Assembly: GCF_012849375.1 (NCBI RefSeq)
Contig: NZ_CP051684.1
Coordinates: 3,968,001 to 4,032,000, forward strand
Length of the DNA stretch: 64,000 nucleotides
DNA from: Duganella dendranthematis
GTDB lineage: Bacteria; Pseudomonadota; Gammaproteobacteria; Burkholderiales; Burkholderiaceae_D
Reading direction: 5' to 3'
Under the pieces are notes generated by a model. The model ran no database searches. It worked only from the letters and a program-made list of their open reading frames with translations, and had not been told where the DNA came from. The translations under genes were made by a program, and so were the position numbers. Below are positions 44,887 through 53,810 of the stretch, in pieces (positions within the stretch are counted from its first letter, which is position 1; every line of letters begins with the position of its first letter).

Positions 44887-46219
44887 CGCTGCCTGATAGC
44901 TGGTGATGCAGGCGGCGCAGGCCTAGCCACACGGCGCCGATCACCAGTGGCACGGCGATGCCGGTCACCAGGTCCGGATTCACCGGCACACTGCCGGCCT
45001 TCAGCGCCTTGCCCACATAGCCCACCAATCCCAATGTGTAGTACGAGATAGCCGCCACCGAAAGGCCTTCGACCGCCTGTTGCATGCGCAGTTGCTGGGC
45101 CGCGCGCGCGTCCAGCGATTGCAGGATCCTGCGATTCTGCTGTTCCTGCTCGATGCCGACGCGTGTGCGCAGCAGGTCATTGCTGCGGGCGATACGCTTG
45201 GCCAGCGCTTCCTGCCGCTGCGCCACCGAGGTACAGGTGTTCATCGCCGGCGCCAGGCGGCGACCCATGAACTCCGCCAGCGTCGGCGTGCCTTCGATGC
45301 GGATCTCGCGCAGCTCCGTGATGCGCGCCTGTACCAGGTTGAAGTAAGCCTGCGAGGCGGCGAAGCGGTAGCCATTGTTGACCGAGATTTTCTCCACCCG
45401 TGCAGCCAGGCCGGTAATGCGCGCCAGCAGATCCTGGTCCTCGTTGCCTGCATCGTTGACCAGCGTCGCGGTCAGCGTCGCCAGCTCGTTCTCGATGCTG
45501 CTCAGGTCCGGCTGCGTGGCTTCCGCCTGCGGAAGGCCGAGCAGCGCCATCATGCGGTAGGTCTCGATTTCCAGCAGGCGGCCGACCAGGCGGCCGGGCT
45601 GGAATTCGCGCAGCCGCTGGTCGCGCACCACGAAGCGGCTGAAGCCATCCGGCTGGATCAGGAAGTCGGTCCACACTTCCGCATTGCCGCCGGTGCTGCT
45701 GCCCACCAGCGACTTGCCCTGGAACAGATCGCGGATGCCTTCGGCGAAGCTGTCGTCGCTGCTGTCGTCCTTGCACAGCAGGACGTGGGCGGCGACGATG
45801 ATCTTGCCGTTCAGGCCCGCCAGCCATTCCTGCGGCACGTGCTGCAGCGGCATGCGCTCGAACGAAGCGCGGCAGTCCAGGCCTGGCTCGCCGGGTTCGA
45901 CGAAGGTGTAAGTGGCGAACTCGGTGTGGCATTCCCACTTGAGGCGGAAGCGGCCGAAATCATGAAAGAAGTAGCGCGCCTGAGGATGCGGTGTCGCCAC
46001 GCCATAGTGTAGGCACAGCTGCTCCAGGATCTGGTGCTGGCTGGCGCGGTGATTCAGGCGCGAGGGCTGGTCCTGTTGCAGGTACAGCGCGAAGTGCGTC
46101 AGGCTTTCCGGCGCCTGCAAATGCAGGAACGGGCGCGAATGAATCTCCGCAGACAGCGGTACCCGCATCGGATGATTCAGCTTGGCGAAATCGGCGTTGG
46201 CGCGATAGGCGAGCGACAT
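44876..46219 (-). CDS. DUF3422 family membrane protein
   Basis: 447-residue protein of the DUF3422 family, common in Proteobacteria and without known function. HPMRVPLSAEIHSRPF near the start and WECHTEFATYTF are diagnostic. Two transmembrane helices lie at the C-terminus (about 380-440), preceded by a long helical region with likely coiled coil (about 240-370), so most of the protein is cytoplasmic. It follows the DinB gene by 16 bp on the same strand. Confidence 0.85.
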   Translation of the reverse strand: MSLAYRANADFAKLNHPMRVPLSAEIHSRPFLHLQAPESLTHFALYLQQDQPSRLNHRASQHQILEQLCLHYGVATPHPQARYFFHDFGRFRLKWECHTEFATYTFVEPGEPGLDCRASFERMPLQHVPQEWLAGLNGKIIVAAHVLLCKDDSSDDSFAEGIRDLFQGKSLVGSSTGGNAEVWTDFLIQPDGFSRFVVRDQRLREFQPGRLVGRLLEIETYRMMALLGLPQAEATQPDLSSIENELATLTATLVNDAGNEDQDLLARITGLAARVEKISVNNGYRFAASQAYFNLVQARITELREIRIEGTPTLAEFMGRRLAPAMNTCTSVAQRQEALAKRIARSNDLLRTRVGIEQEQQNRRILQSLDARAAQQLRMQQAVEGLSVAAISYYTLGLVGYVGKALKAGSVPVNPDLVTGIAVPLVIGAVWLGLRRLHHQLSGSAKH

Positions 46220-46235
46220 GAAGGTCCTTAAAAAA

Positions 46236-46781
46236 CTAAATAATGGGTGGTATGTCCGGCACCCACAGCAGCAAGTCGGTAACGCCGATATCGACGCCGG
46301 CCTGCGTCAGCAAGGTGCTGGCCTGGCCGCGATGGTGGGTCTGGTGATTGAAGAAGTGCAGCAGCACCAGTCCGAACTCCTTGCGGTAGACGTCACCGCG
46401 CGTGCTGCGGTACTCGAAGGTGTGGGCCAGGTCGGCGTCGCTGATCTGCGGTATCCAGTCAGTAATGATGGCATCCAGCGTGGCGCGGTAGGTACGTAGC
46501 GCGGACAGATCGTCGCCGAAGGAGTATGTCAGGCCGGAAGGCTGGGCCAGCGCCTGCGTCGCTTGCAGCGCCGGGAACTGCGCCGGGTGCGTGCTGAATC
46601 GTTTGAGCCAGATGGTGTCAGCCGCCAGCAGGTGATTCAGCGTGCCGGCCAGCGAGCCAAAGAACGCCTTCCGGTCGGCCGTGAATTCGCCTGCCGGCAG
46701 CCTGGCTGCGGCGTCGTACAGGTTCTGGTTCATCCCGGCGTTGTAACGGGCCAGCAGGGCGAAGTACGCGGGTGTCGTCAT
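46236..46781 (-). CDS. DinB-family four-helix metal-binding protein
   Basis: 181-residue DinB/YfiT-like protein. The likely metal ligands are His in LNHLLAADTIW and two His in FFNHQTHHRGQ. Family members include thiol transferases and many proteins of unknown role. Its start overlaps the stop of the upstream 513-residue gene (ATGA), and DUF3422 follows, so the three form one transcription unit. Confidence 0.85.
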   Translation of the reverse strand: MTTPAYFALLARYNAGMNQNLYDAAARLPAGEFTADRKAFFGSLAGTLNHLLAADTIWLKRFSTHPAQFPALQATQALAQPSGLTYSFGDDLSALRTYRATLDAIITDWIPQISDADLAHTFEYRSTRGDVYRKEFGLVLLHFFNHQTHHRGQASTLLTQAGVDIGVTDLLLWVPDIPPII

Positions 46782-48319
46782 GCAGTAATCAGGTTAGGGT
46801 TCGATTGCAGGAAGATCTGGCTGTTCAGCGCTTCCAGCATTTGCGTGCGCTGAGATCCGTTCAGCCTCGGCTCGCCGACGCGCTCCGGCTCCAGCGTGTT
46901 CACCAGGTCGCGCGTCAGCGAGTTGTCGGATGGCGTGCTTTGGTTGCTCTGCATTTTGCCAAGGCTGAACTGCTTTACGCCCATCAAGTGGTGTGCGTGC
47001 TTCTCCAGCGTGGCCGTGGTCAGCACACCCTGATCGTAGCCGATGCTGGTGCTGCTGCTGGCCGTGTCGTCGATGGTGATGTACTTGTAGTTCTGCGATT
47101 GCGGCGCCAACGTCAGCGCCAGTACGGCGCCGGCTTTCACCGGCGCGTGATAGTGCGCGTTGAGGTGCGACTGCTGCTGTTGCGAGATGCCGCGATTCAT
47201 CTGCGAGGTGCCGGTGATGCTGGTCTTCTGCGACAGCTCGTAGGAGAACGTATCCTTCTCCGACGGGCGCGCGGGATTGGACGGCACCTCGGTCTGGGCG
47301 AATGAGGCGGTGAAGTCGGCCAGGCCGGTGGTCATGGCCCGGTCCTGGTCTTCCAGTGCGATGCTTTGCGGCGCGGCGGCGGGCGGCGTGCCGTAGTCGC
47401 TGTTCATGCCGGTGAAGGCGTCCTTGAACATGGCGATCATGGTGCTGTCGCCACGGCCGCGCGCACCCGCTTCGTCTACCTGGCCCAGATAATTTTTCAA
47501 CGCGATGGCCTGCTGTTCCTTGCTGCCCCAGCTGGCGGACTGGCTCAGGTCCACGCCGATTTTGGCGCTGCCCGCCGGACCGTTAAAGCTGACCGTGCGC
47601 TGACTGTTATCGGCGTGGAATGCCAGCGTTTGCGTGTCCTTGGCGTTGATCTTGACCTGGCCCTTCAGGTCCACCGACGCCAGCGCACTGCTGTCGAATT
47701 GCGTCAGGCCGGCCAGGTCGATGCGCGGCGGGTCTTCGGTCAGGCCGTCGATCGATTTCTGGAAGGCGTCCGACAGCTTGCCCAGCGCCTTGCGCTCGGT
47801 CTCGGTGAGGTCGCCGTCCACGGTGGCTTCCACCGCGATGCTGCCGTCGCCGGCATCCAGCTTCAGTTCCACCTTGGTGCCGCTGCGTGTGGTGATGCTG
47901 AGCGAAATCTGGTTGTCGCCCATGCCGTGCTGCGACACCTGCGACGGCGACACCAGCATGTCGTAAGTATCGGCCTGGGTGCCGCCGGGCGCCACCTGCG
48001 CCGTTTGCGAGAAGTTCGCACCGTCGTAGGCCACCTGTTTCAGCAGCTCGCTGCCCAGGCCCTTGAGCCGGCCGGCCAGCGATTCGTTGTCCATGTTCTG
48101 CGCCATCAGGGTGGCGGAGGTGCTGCGGGTGCGGTTTTCCCACACCAGCGCCTTGGTCGACACCGGCGCCGCGCCGTTGGCACCCAGCGACACTACAGTG
48201 GATGAACCATTGCCTGCCTTGCCGGTGGCGCTGGACGTGGACGCGGACGTGTTGACGCCTGCGGCGGCCGAAGTGGCGGCGGCTGGCGTGGTCCGGTTGA
48301 GGGAGGATATCGTTGTCAT
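46778..48319 (-). CDS. 513-residue protein of unknown function
   Basis: Long protein with no signal peptide and no transmembrane segment. Residues 1-50 are a Ser/Thr/Ala-rich low-complexity region; the rest alternates beta-rich stretches (ISLSITTRSGTKVELKLD, SIAVEATVDGDL) and helices, ending in a Gln/Asn-rich part. Style and composition recall flagellar-hook-length or DUF5610-like secreted proteins, but no motif proves it. It heads the unit with DinB and DUF3422. I do not recognise it. Confidence 0.7.
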   Translation of the reverse strand: MTTISSLNRTTPAAATSAAAGVNTSASTSSATGKAGNGSSTVVSLGANGAAPVSTKALVWENRTRSTSATLMAQNMDNESLAGRLKGLGSELLKQVAYDGANFSQTAQVAPGGTQADTYDMLVSPSQVSQHGMGDNQISLSITTRSGTKVELKLDAGDGSIAVEATVDGDLTETERKALGKLSDAFQKSIDGLTEDPPRIDLAGLTQFDSSALASVDLKGQVKINAKDTQTLAFHADNSQRTVSFNGPAGSAKIGVDLSQSASWGSKEQQAIALKNYLGQVDEAGARGRGDSTMIAMFKDAFTGMNSDYGTPPAAAPQSIALEDQDRAMTTGLADFTASFAQTEVPSNPARPSEKDTFSYELSQKTSITGTSQMNRGISQQQQSHLNAHYHAPVKAGAVLALTLAPQSQNYKYITIDDTASSSTSIGYDQGVLTTATLEKHAHHLMGVKQFSLGKMQSNQSTPSDNSLTRDLVNTLEPERVGEPRLNGSQRTQMLEALNSQIFLQSNPNLITA

Positions 48320-48373
48320 AACCTGATTATAGGCCGGTTTGGCAGCGTTGAAACCTCCGCGAAGGGAGGCCTT

Positions 48374-49084
48374 TCAGGCTGCCTTGTGCAGGCCCGGCGC
48401 CGGGCGTTGCTGATCCGGCGTGTACGGGCTGGCCTGCAATTCATGCAGGGCGTCGAAGGTGATGAACTGGCGTGGCCGCACCACGTCGGTGCCGTAAGGC
48501 GCTACCGAGACGGTCCACAGGCCGGCATCGGCGGCGGCGCGCAGGGCCGGCACGGCGGTGTCGATGACGATGGCGTCCTGCGGCTGCACGCCCATGGCGT
48601 TGAGCGCGTAGGCATACGGGCCGGTGCCGGCCGGGCCGTCGAAACTGGCGGCGCCGGCGACCACGCTGAACAAACTGGTGACGTCGGCACCGAAGTAACG
48701 CTCCAGCAGCGCGCCGGTGGCGGGCGCCGGCAGGTCGGTCAGGATGCAGATTTTGCAGCCGGCGGCTGCCGCGTCTTCAATCAGTGTCAGCGCGGCGGCT
48801 TGCGCCTGCGGTGGACGCGACAGGATCGCCTGATGAAACTCGCGGTGCTTGTCTTGGAATAGTTCTGCCACGCGCTGCTTGTCGCGCGACAGGGGCGGCG
48901 TGGCGACGGCGGAACCGATGGCGCGGGCGTAGCCATGTCTGGCGGCGGCTGCGCGCAGCGCCGGCAACGTCCATCGGAGAGACAGGCCGGCGTTGGCAAA
49001 CGCCGCGTTGCAGGCTGCCAGGTGCAGGGCCTCGGTGTCGAACAAAACGCCGTCCAGGCCCAGGAAGATCACGTCGATGCTCAT
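48374..49084 (-). CDS. HAD-superfamily (CbbY-like) protein lacking the nucleophile Asp
   Basis: 236-residue HAD-fold protein of the CbbY/phosphoglycolate-phosphatase branch. Motif I should read hhhDxDGVLxDT but here is IFLGLDGVLFDTE: the first Asp, the phospho-accepting nucleophile, is Gly (codon GGC). Motif II (CILTDLP), with Thr/Asp in place of the usual Thr/Ser, and the motif IV-like Asp (VIDTAVPALRAAADAGL) remain. It is divergent from a CbbR-like LysR gene by about 100 bp. Either it is not a phosphatase or the family uses another residue. Confidence 0.8.
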   Translation of the reverse strand: MSIDVIFLGLDGVLFDTEALHLAACNAAFANAGLSLRWTLPALRAAAARHGYARAIGSAVATPPLSRDKQRVAELFQDKHREFHQAILSRPPQAQAAALTLIEDAAAAGCKICILTDLPAPATGALLERYFGADVTSLFSVVAGAASFDGPAGTGPYAYALNAMGVQPQDAIVIDTAVPALRAAADAGLWTVSVAPYGTDVVRPRQFITFDALHELQASPYTPDQQRPAPGLHKAA

Positions 49085-49181
49085 GCCACGCTCCCCTTAA
49101 TGATGTCAGATAGGCTTCAATATAGAGGTACAATCGGCAAAAGAAAAATTAAAGATTCTGGATAATTAATAAGGAATGCTT

Positions 49182-50138
49182 ATGCATCACGTCAGTTTTC
49201 GCCAGTTGCAGTCGCTGGTCCTGGTGGCGCGGCACGAGAGCGTGTCGCGCGCGGCGGACGCCATGCACCTCACGCAGCCGGCGGTCTCGCTTCAATTGCG
49301 CACGCTGGAAGAGATCACCGGCATGGCGCTGACGCGCAAGGACGGCCGCAACATCCAGCTGACGGCGGCGGGGGAGGTGATGGCCGACTTCTCCGAGCGC
49401 ATCCTGCGTTTGTGGGAGCAGGCCACGGACGAACTGGCGGCGCTGCAGGGCGTCACCTCCGGTACGCTGCGCATCGGCGCGGTGACCACGGCGGAGCACC
49501 TGCTGCCGCCGTTGCTGGTGCCGTTCACGCTCAAGCGGCCGGACGTGCGCCTCAAGCTCCAGGTGGGCAACCGCACGGAGATCATCAACATGCTGGCGCG
49601 GCACGAGATCGAACTGGCCATCATGGGCACGCCGCCGCGCGAGCTGCGCACCAACGCGGCCCGCTTCGCGCGCCACCCGATGGCTTTTGTCGCCAGCCCG
49701 TCGCATCCATTGATGAAGAAGAAAAAAATCACGCTCAACGACGTGATGGCGGCGAACCTGCTGGTGCGTGAACGCGGCTCGGGCACGCGCACGGCGGTGG
49801 AAAAGCTGCTGCGCGAGGAAGGCCACGCGGCGGAATTCGGCTCCGAGGTGTCCAGCAACGAGGCAATCAAGCGCATGGTGTCGGCAGGGCTGGGCGTCGG
49901 CTTCCTGTCGGTCCACGCCTGCGGACTGGAATTCGAAACCGGCTTGCTGGCCATGCTGCCGATGGCGCACAATCCGGTGGAAGCGGACTGGCATATCATG
50001 CACCTGACCGACCAGCCGATTCCCAAGGTGGCCGCCTCGTTCCAGGACTTCGTCATCGAAAACGGCCAGGAGCTGGTGCGCAAGGAACTGGAGAGCTTCT
50101 ACAAGCAGCTGCGCAAGCGTCCGGCCGCGTACCGGTAA
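49182..50138 (+). CDS. LysR-family transcriptional regulator (CbbR-like)
   Basis: 318-residue LysR regulator: N-terminal helix-turn-helix (RQLQSLVLVARHESVSRAAD, LTQPAVSLQLRTLEE) and a two-lobed effector domain (LRIGAVTTAEHLLPPLL). The pattern is close to CbbR/CysB-type members. I chose the second ATG because AAGGA lies at ideal spacing from it; the ATG six bases earlier overlaps that site. Divergent from the CbbY-like HAD gene, which it may regulate. No cbb genes are in the window. Confidence 0.88.
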   Translation: MHHVSFRQLQSLVLVARHESVSRAADAMHLTQPAVSLQLRTLEEITGMALTRKDGRNIQLTAAGEVMADFSERILRLWEQATDELAALQGVTSGTLRIGAVTTAEHLLPPLLVPFTLKRPDVRLKLQVGNRTEIINMLARHEIELAIMGTPPRELRTNAARFARHPMAFVASPSHPLMKKKKITLNDVMAANLLVRERGSGTRTAVEKLLREEGHAAEFGSEVSSNEAIKRMVSAGLGVGFLSVHACGLEFETGLLAMLPMAHNPVEADWHIMHLTDQPIPKVAASFQDFVIENGQELVRKELESFYKQLRKRPAAYR

Positions 50139-50171
50139 AGTTGCCTATACAGTGGTGGCGACTGTTTGTGA

Positions 50172-50199
50172 AAGTGTACTGGTCAATGCCAGTACACTT
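50172..50199. promoter_or_regulatory. 11-bp inverted repeat upstream of lysE-like gene
   Basis: AAGTGTACTGG, spacer TCAATG, CCAGTACACTT, ending 40 bp before the LysE-type start. It reads as an operator for a GntR/MocR-like or other dimeric regulator encoded elsewhere; alternatively it is an mRNA hairpin of the leader. Confidence 0.55.
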
Positions 50200-50239
50200 C
50201 ACCGTACAATGCAAGCACACCTTACGAACGGATACCGTC

Positions 50240-50836
50240 ATGTCGCCCGAACTGTTGCTGCCCCTGTGTACCTTTGTTGCCGTCAGCTCCATCACGCCCG
50301 GCCCGAACAACACCATGATCCTGGCCTCCGGCCTGAATTACGGCTTTGTACGTTCGCTGCCGCATCTGTTCGGCATTACCTGCGGTTTTTCCTTCATGAT
50401 TTTTGCCACGGGACTGGGACTGCATGCGGTGTTCGAGCAGGTGCCTATGCTGCAAATCATCCTCAAATACGGCGGCGCGATCTATTTGCTCTGGCTGGCG
50501 TGGAAGCTGGCGCACGCGGCGCCGATGACCACCAACGAGGCCGCGCTGTCCAAGCCGATGGGCTTCTGGAACGCCGCTGCCTTCCAGTGGATTAACCCCA
50601 AGGCCTGGGTGATGTCGCTGACGGCGCTGACCACTTATCTGCCGCAAGGCTTCGGCGCGGGCGACGCGGGCCTGCTGGCCGGCCTGTTTGGCGTGATCGG
50701 CACCTTCTGTGTCGGCTGCTGGGCCCTGTTCGGCGTGGCCATGCGCCGGGTGCTGCAAAATCCGCGCTCGGTGCGCATCTTTAACGTGGTAATGGCATTG
50801 GCGCTGGTGGCCACCCTGTATCCGCTGCTGGCCTGA
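50240..50836 (+). CDS. LysE/RhtB-family amino-acid exporter
   Basis: 198-residue inner-membrane protein with about six helices. The N-terminal signature SSITPGPNNTMILASGLNYG is that of the LysE/RhtB family, which exports amino acids or related compounds; WINPKAWVMSL is a second family motif. The start at 50240 is preferred over an upstream frame that would run through the inverted repeat. Substrate not predictable. Confidence 0.87.
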   Translation: MSPELLLPLCTFVAVSSITPGPNNTMILASGLNYGFVRSLPHLFGITCGFSFMIFATGLGLHAVFEQVPMLQIILKYGGAIYLLWLAWKLAHAAPMTTNEAALSKPMGFWNAAAFQWINPKAWVMSLTALTTYLPQGFGAGDAGLLAGLFGVIGTFCVGCWALFGVAMRRVLQNPRSVRIFNVVMALALVATLYPLLA

Positions 50837-50872
50837 TACCATAGCGTTTTACCGGATTTTTAGGGAGTGCCC

Positions 50873-51265
50873 ATGTATCGTCGAATTGCGCTGGCGTTGA
50901 GCGCCACCTTGCTGTCTGCCGCCGCCGGCGCCGCCGCCATTACCGTGCCATCCAACCTGATGTTGCCGGAAGCAGACCGCGCCGCGCGCGGCTATGTGGA
51001 AAGCTGGATCTTCAGCATCGAGCTGGAAGGGGAGGAGCTGACCGGCATGAACGCCTGCCGCAAGATCCTGACGGAGCGCGGCTTTGCGCCGACCCTGTCC
51101 AAGACCGCCAGTTCGGCCTTGCCGGCGCTGCACTTCAAGATCTCCGGCCAAAAGGAATACGCGCAGGCCAGCACCGAAGCGGATGATGCTCTAGCCGCCG
51201 TGCAGCAGGCCAAGTGCAAGGGCACGCTGAGCTGGACCGTGACCTCCAAGCCGTCCCGCCGCTGA
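50873..51265 (+). CDS. small exported protein of unknown function
   Basis: 130-residue protein with a signal peptide ending GAAA. Start ATG is preceded by AGGGAG at 5 nt. The mature part is charged and contains two Cys (NACRKIL, AKCKGTL) likely paired in the periplasm. No family recognised. It follows lysE by 36 bp and is convergent with the CYTH-CHAD gene (1 bp apart). Confidence 0.72.
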   Translation: MYRRIALALSATLLSAAAGAAAITVPSNLMLPEADRAARGYVESWIFSIELEGEELTGMNACRKILTERGFAPTLSKTASSALPALHFKISGQKEYAQASTEADDALAAVQQAKCKGTLSWTVTSKPSRR

Positions 51266-51266
51266 T

Positions 51267-52760
51267 TCAGCGCGTGTGCGGCAAGCGCAGCGCGTGCAGG
51301 CGGCTGCTGATGGCATTCAGGTCGGCCGGCTGCATCAGCTGCTGCGCCACCAGGTAGCCACGCGCGAACTGGATCGCGCCGTCGGCTGGCGGGTGCTGCT
51401 GCGCCAGTTCTTGCAGCAGGCGGTCGGCCACCACCAGATCGTTGTGCTGCCCCAGTTCTTCCTGCGCGGCGGCGAGCGCTTTCAGATAGGTGCGCGTGCC
51501 CTTGTCGCGATACAGCGCGTGGAAGAACTCCAGCGCGTAGCGGCCGCGCTTGGCGGCGATGCGGGTGCGGTGCGCGCTGGCCGGATCGCTGTCGTTCATG
51601 CGGGCCGCGCGCTTCAGCAGCGATTTGTGCAGTTGCTGCAAGGTCTGGCGCGAGAACTGCGCGGCCGAGCCATTCAGCAACGGCGCGGTTTGCAGCATCC
51701 ATGACCCCAGTGTCAGCATCAGTTTGGTGTAGCGCGGCGACAGCAAGGCTTGCGCAGCCTCGCGCCGCTTGGCTTGCGCGGTCTGCTGCGCCAGCGATTG
51801 CAACTCCATCAGGCTGTGCTGGCCGCCGGGGGAGGCGTCGATGTGCTGTAGCGTGGAGGTCAGCATCACGTCCCAGTCGCGCGCGGCGCCCAGCACCGTG
51901 CCCAGCCAGCTGATGTCTTCTTGCAGTGCCGGCGGACATGGCGCCACCGGGTCGAACAGTTTGATGGCCGACCGCAGGCGGCGCACGCCGACGCGCATCT
52001 GGTGCAGCGTTTCGGGATCGTCGCTGTCGATGACGGCCTGTTCATTGCGCTGGATGTGCTCCAGGCAGTTGCCCAGCACCGCCGGCAGCGCATCGGACAG
52101 CGTGGCGTCGGCGTCCAGCTCCAGCGCCCTTGCGCGGAATGGCGCCTGGCCGGTGTCGCGCACCAGCTGGTAGCCGCGCTGGGCCTTGTTGATGTTGCTG
52201 ATGCGCAGCGGGATGTCTTCCAGTAGCTGCAATGCAAACGCGTACAGCCCGGCCGGATCGCCGTCCTTCAATTCCAGTTCGATTTCGTTGACCGGCACGC
52301 GCTGCGTCTTGCGCTCGATGTGGCCGACGTCCAGCGCCACTTCGATGCGATTGCCGTCGATTTCCAGATCCCATATGTGACGCTGCACGTCCACCAGAAA
52401 CAGCGGCTCCAGCCGCTCCTTGAGGTTGGTCTCGTCCAGCACGGCCAGCCATTGCGGATCGTCGCCGATCAGCTTGCGCAGCTTGCCGAGACGCGGCCAC
52501 GAGCGGTCGACCACGCCTTCCCATTCATTGCGGCTATGCAAGCCGCTTTGCACGCTGCCGCCGGCCTTCATGGTCTGTATCCATTCGCCATCGACCTTGC
52601 GCACGCGCAGGCCGGCGCCGTGGCGCAGCAGGTGCAGATCGGGCGTGTCGAAATAGCGCGCCGTCAGTTGCTGCACGCGCGTGGGCTCGCCGAGCAGCGG
52701 ATGATGCTGTACTTGCTCGTTGTGTTCCGGCGCCAGCAGGAGTTTGAGTTCGACTTCCAT
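51267..52760 (-). CDS. CYTH and CHAD domain protein (inorganic triphosphatase-like)
   Basis: 497-residue fusion. The N-terminal CYTH domain (about 1-200) opens with the triphosphate tunnel signature ExExK (EVELKL) and hydrolyses triphosphate, as in E. coli YgiF. The C-terminal CHAD domain (about 220-490) is helical with conserved His/Arg (LHQMRVGVRRLRSAIKLF, HRTRIAAKRGRYALEFF) and binds polyphosphate. Cytoplasmic. Separated by 42 bp from the GluQ-RS gene upstream on the same strand. Confidence 0.9.
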   Translation of the reverse strand: MEVELKLLLAPEHNEQVQHHPLLGEPTRVQQLTARYFDTPDLHLLRHGAGLRVRKVDGEWIQTMKAGGSVQSGLHSRNEWEGVVDRSWPRLGKLRKLIGDDPQWLAVLDETNLKERLEPLFLVDVQRHIWDLEIDGNRIEVALDVGHIERKTQRVPVNEIELELKDGDPAGLYAFALQLLEDIPLRISNINKAQRGYQLVRDTGQAPFRARALELDADATLSDALPAVLGNCLEHIQRNEQAVIDSDDPETLHQMRVGVRRLRSAIKLFDPVAPCPPALQEDISWLGTVLGAARDWDVMLTSTLQHIDASPGGQHSLMELQSLAQQTAQAKRREAAQALLSPRYTKLMLTLGSWMLQTAPLLNGSAAQFSRQTLQQLHKSLLKRAARMNDSDPASAHRTRIAAKRGRYALEFFHALYRDKGTRTYLKALAAAQEELGQHNDLVVADRLLQELAQQHPPADGAIQFARGYLVAQQLMQPADLNAISSRLHALRLPHTR

Positions 52761-52802
52761 CGGTTCAGTGTACGAAAAAATGATGAGATACGGCGCACCG
52801 TT

Positions 52803-53714
52803 TCAAGGCTGGCGCGGCAGGGTTTGCAGAAGTTGCGCCCAGGCAGGCGTGGCGTCGCGCCAGAAGGCATCGATCGTTTCCGCCTGTATATCCAGGCTGA
52901 GAAAGCGGGCGGCCGGCAGCATGGCGTCGCGCAGCAGAACCTGCGGATCGGCGCCGGTATCGAAGGCTTGCGCGCCGGTTTGCTTGGACAGCTTTTCGCC
53001 GACGTCGTTGACCACCACCGGCACATGCAGATAGGTCGGCTGCGGCAGGCCCAGCACCTGTTGCAAATACAGCTGGCGCGGCGTGGAATCGAGCAGGTCG
53101 GCGCCGCGCACGATGTCGGTGATGCCTTGCGCACCGTCGTCCACCACCACCGCCAGCTGGTAGGCCCAGTAGCCGTCAGCCCGGTGCAGCACGAAGTCGC
53201 CGACCTCGGCGGTCAGATCCTGGCTGTAATGGCCGGCCCAGCGGTCCTCGAAGGAGAGCACGCAGTGCGGCGTTTGCGGCACTTTCAGGCGCAACGCGCG
53301 GCCGACTTTGCCCGGCGCCAGGCCGTCGCGGCAGATGCCGGGGTAGATCAGCGCCTGCGCTTGCTGGCCGGTCAGATTGAGCTGCGAATCGGCGATTTCG
53401 CGGCGCGAGCAGCCGCAGGGATAGACCAGGTCGCCCAGTTGCTCCATGGCCTGCTGGTACAGCGTATAGCGTTGGGTTTGCCAGGTGACCTCGCCGTCCC
53501 AGTGCATGCCGCAGCGTCGCAGTGAGGCGAGAATGTGTTCGTCAGCGCCGGGCACGTTGCGGCCGACGTCGACGTCCTCGATGCGCACCAGCCATTGTCC
53601 GTGATGGACTTTTGCGTCGAGATAGCTGGCCATGGCCGCCACCAGCGAACCGATGTGCAGAGGGCCGGTAGGCGACGGCGCAAAGCGGCCGATGTAGGAA
53701 GTGCGTGCAGTCAT
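52803..53714 (-). CDS. gluQ: glutamyl-Q tRNA(Asp) synthetase
   Basis: 303-residue paralogue of the GluRS catalytic domain that attaches Glu to queuosine-34 of tRNA(Asp). GRFAPSPTGPLHIGSL contains the HIGH-class motif; EKLSKQ is the KMSKS-class motif. CGC at about residue 100 together with a Tyr and the Cys in YPGICR is the zinc-binding set of GluQ-RS. The anticodon-binding domain is absent as expected. Confidence 0.94.
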   Translation of the reverse strand: MTARTSYIGRFAPSPTGPLHIGSLVAAMASYLDAKVHHGQWLVRIEDVDVGRNVPGADEHILASLRRCGMHWDGEVTWQTQRYTLYQQAMEQLGDLVYPCGCSRREIADSQLNLTGQQAQALIYPGICRDGLAPGKVGRALRLKVPQTPHCVLSFEDRWAGHYSQDLTAEVGDFVLHRADGYWAYQLAVVVDDGAQGITDIVRGADLLDSTPRQLYLQQVLGLPQPTYLHVPVVVNDVGEKLSKQTGAQAFDTGADPQVLLRDAMLPAARFLSLDIQAETIDAFWRDATPAWAQLLQTLPRQP

Positions 53715-53810
53715 GCCGCCATTCTAACGCGGTGGTCGGTTGCGATTGCAAATCGCATACAATGTGCGCGCGGAAAAACCGCACTCACCACTGACCAGGA
53801 CATCACAACA

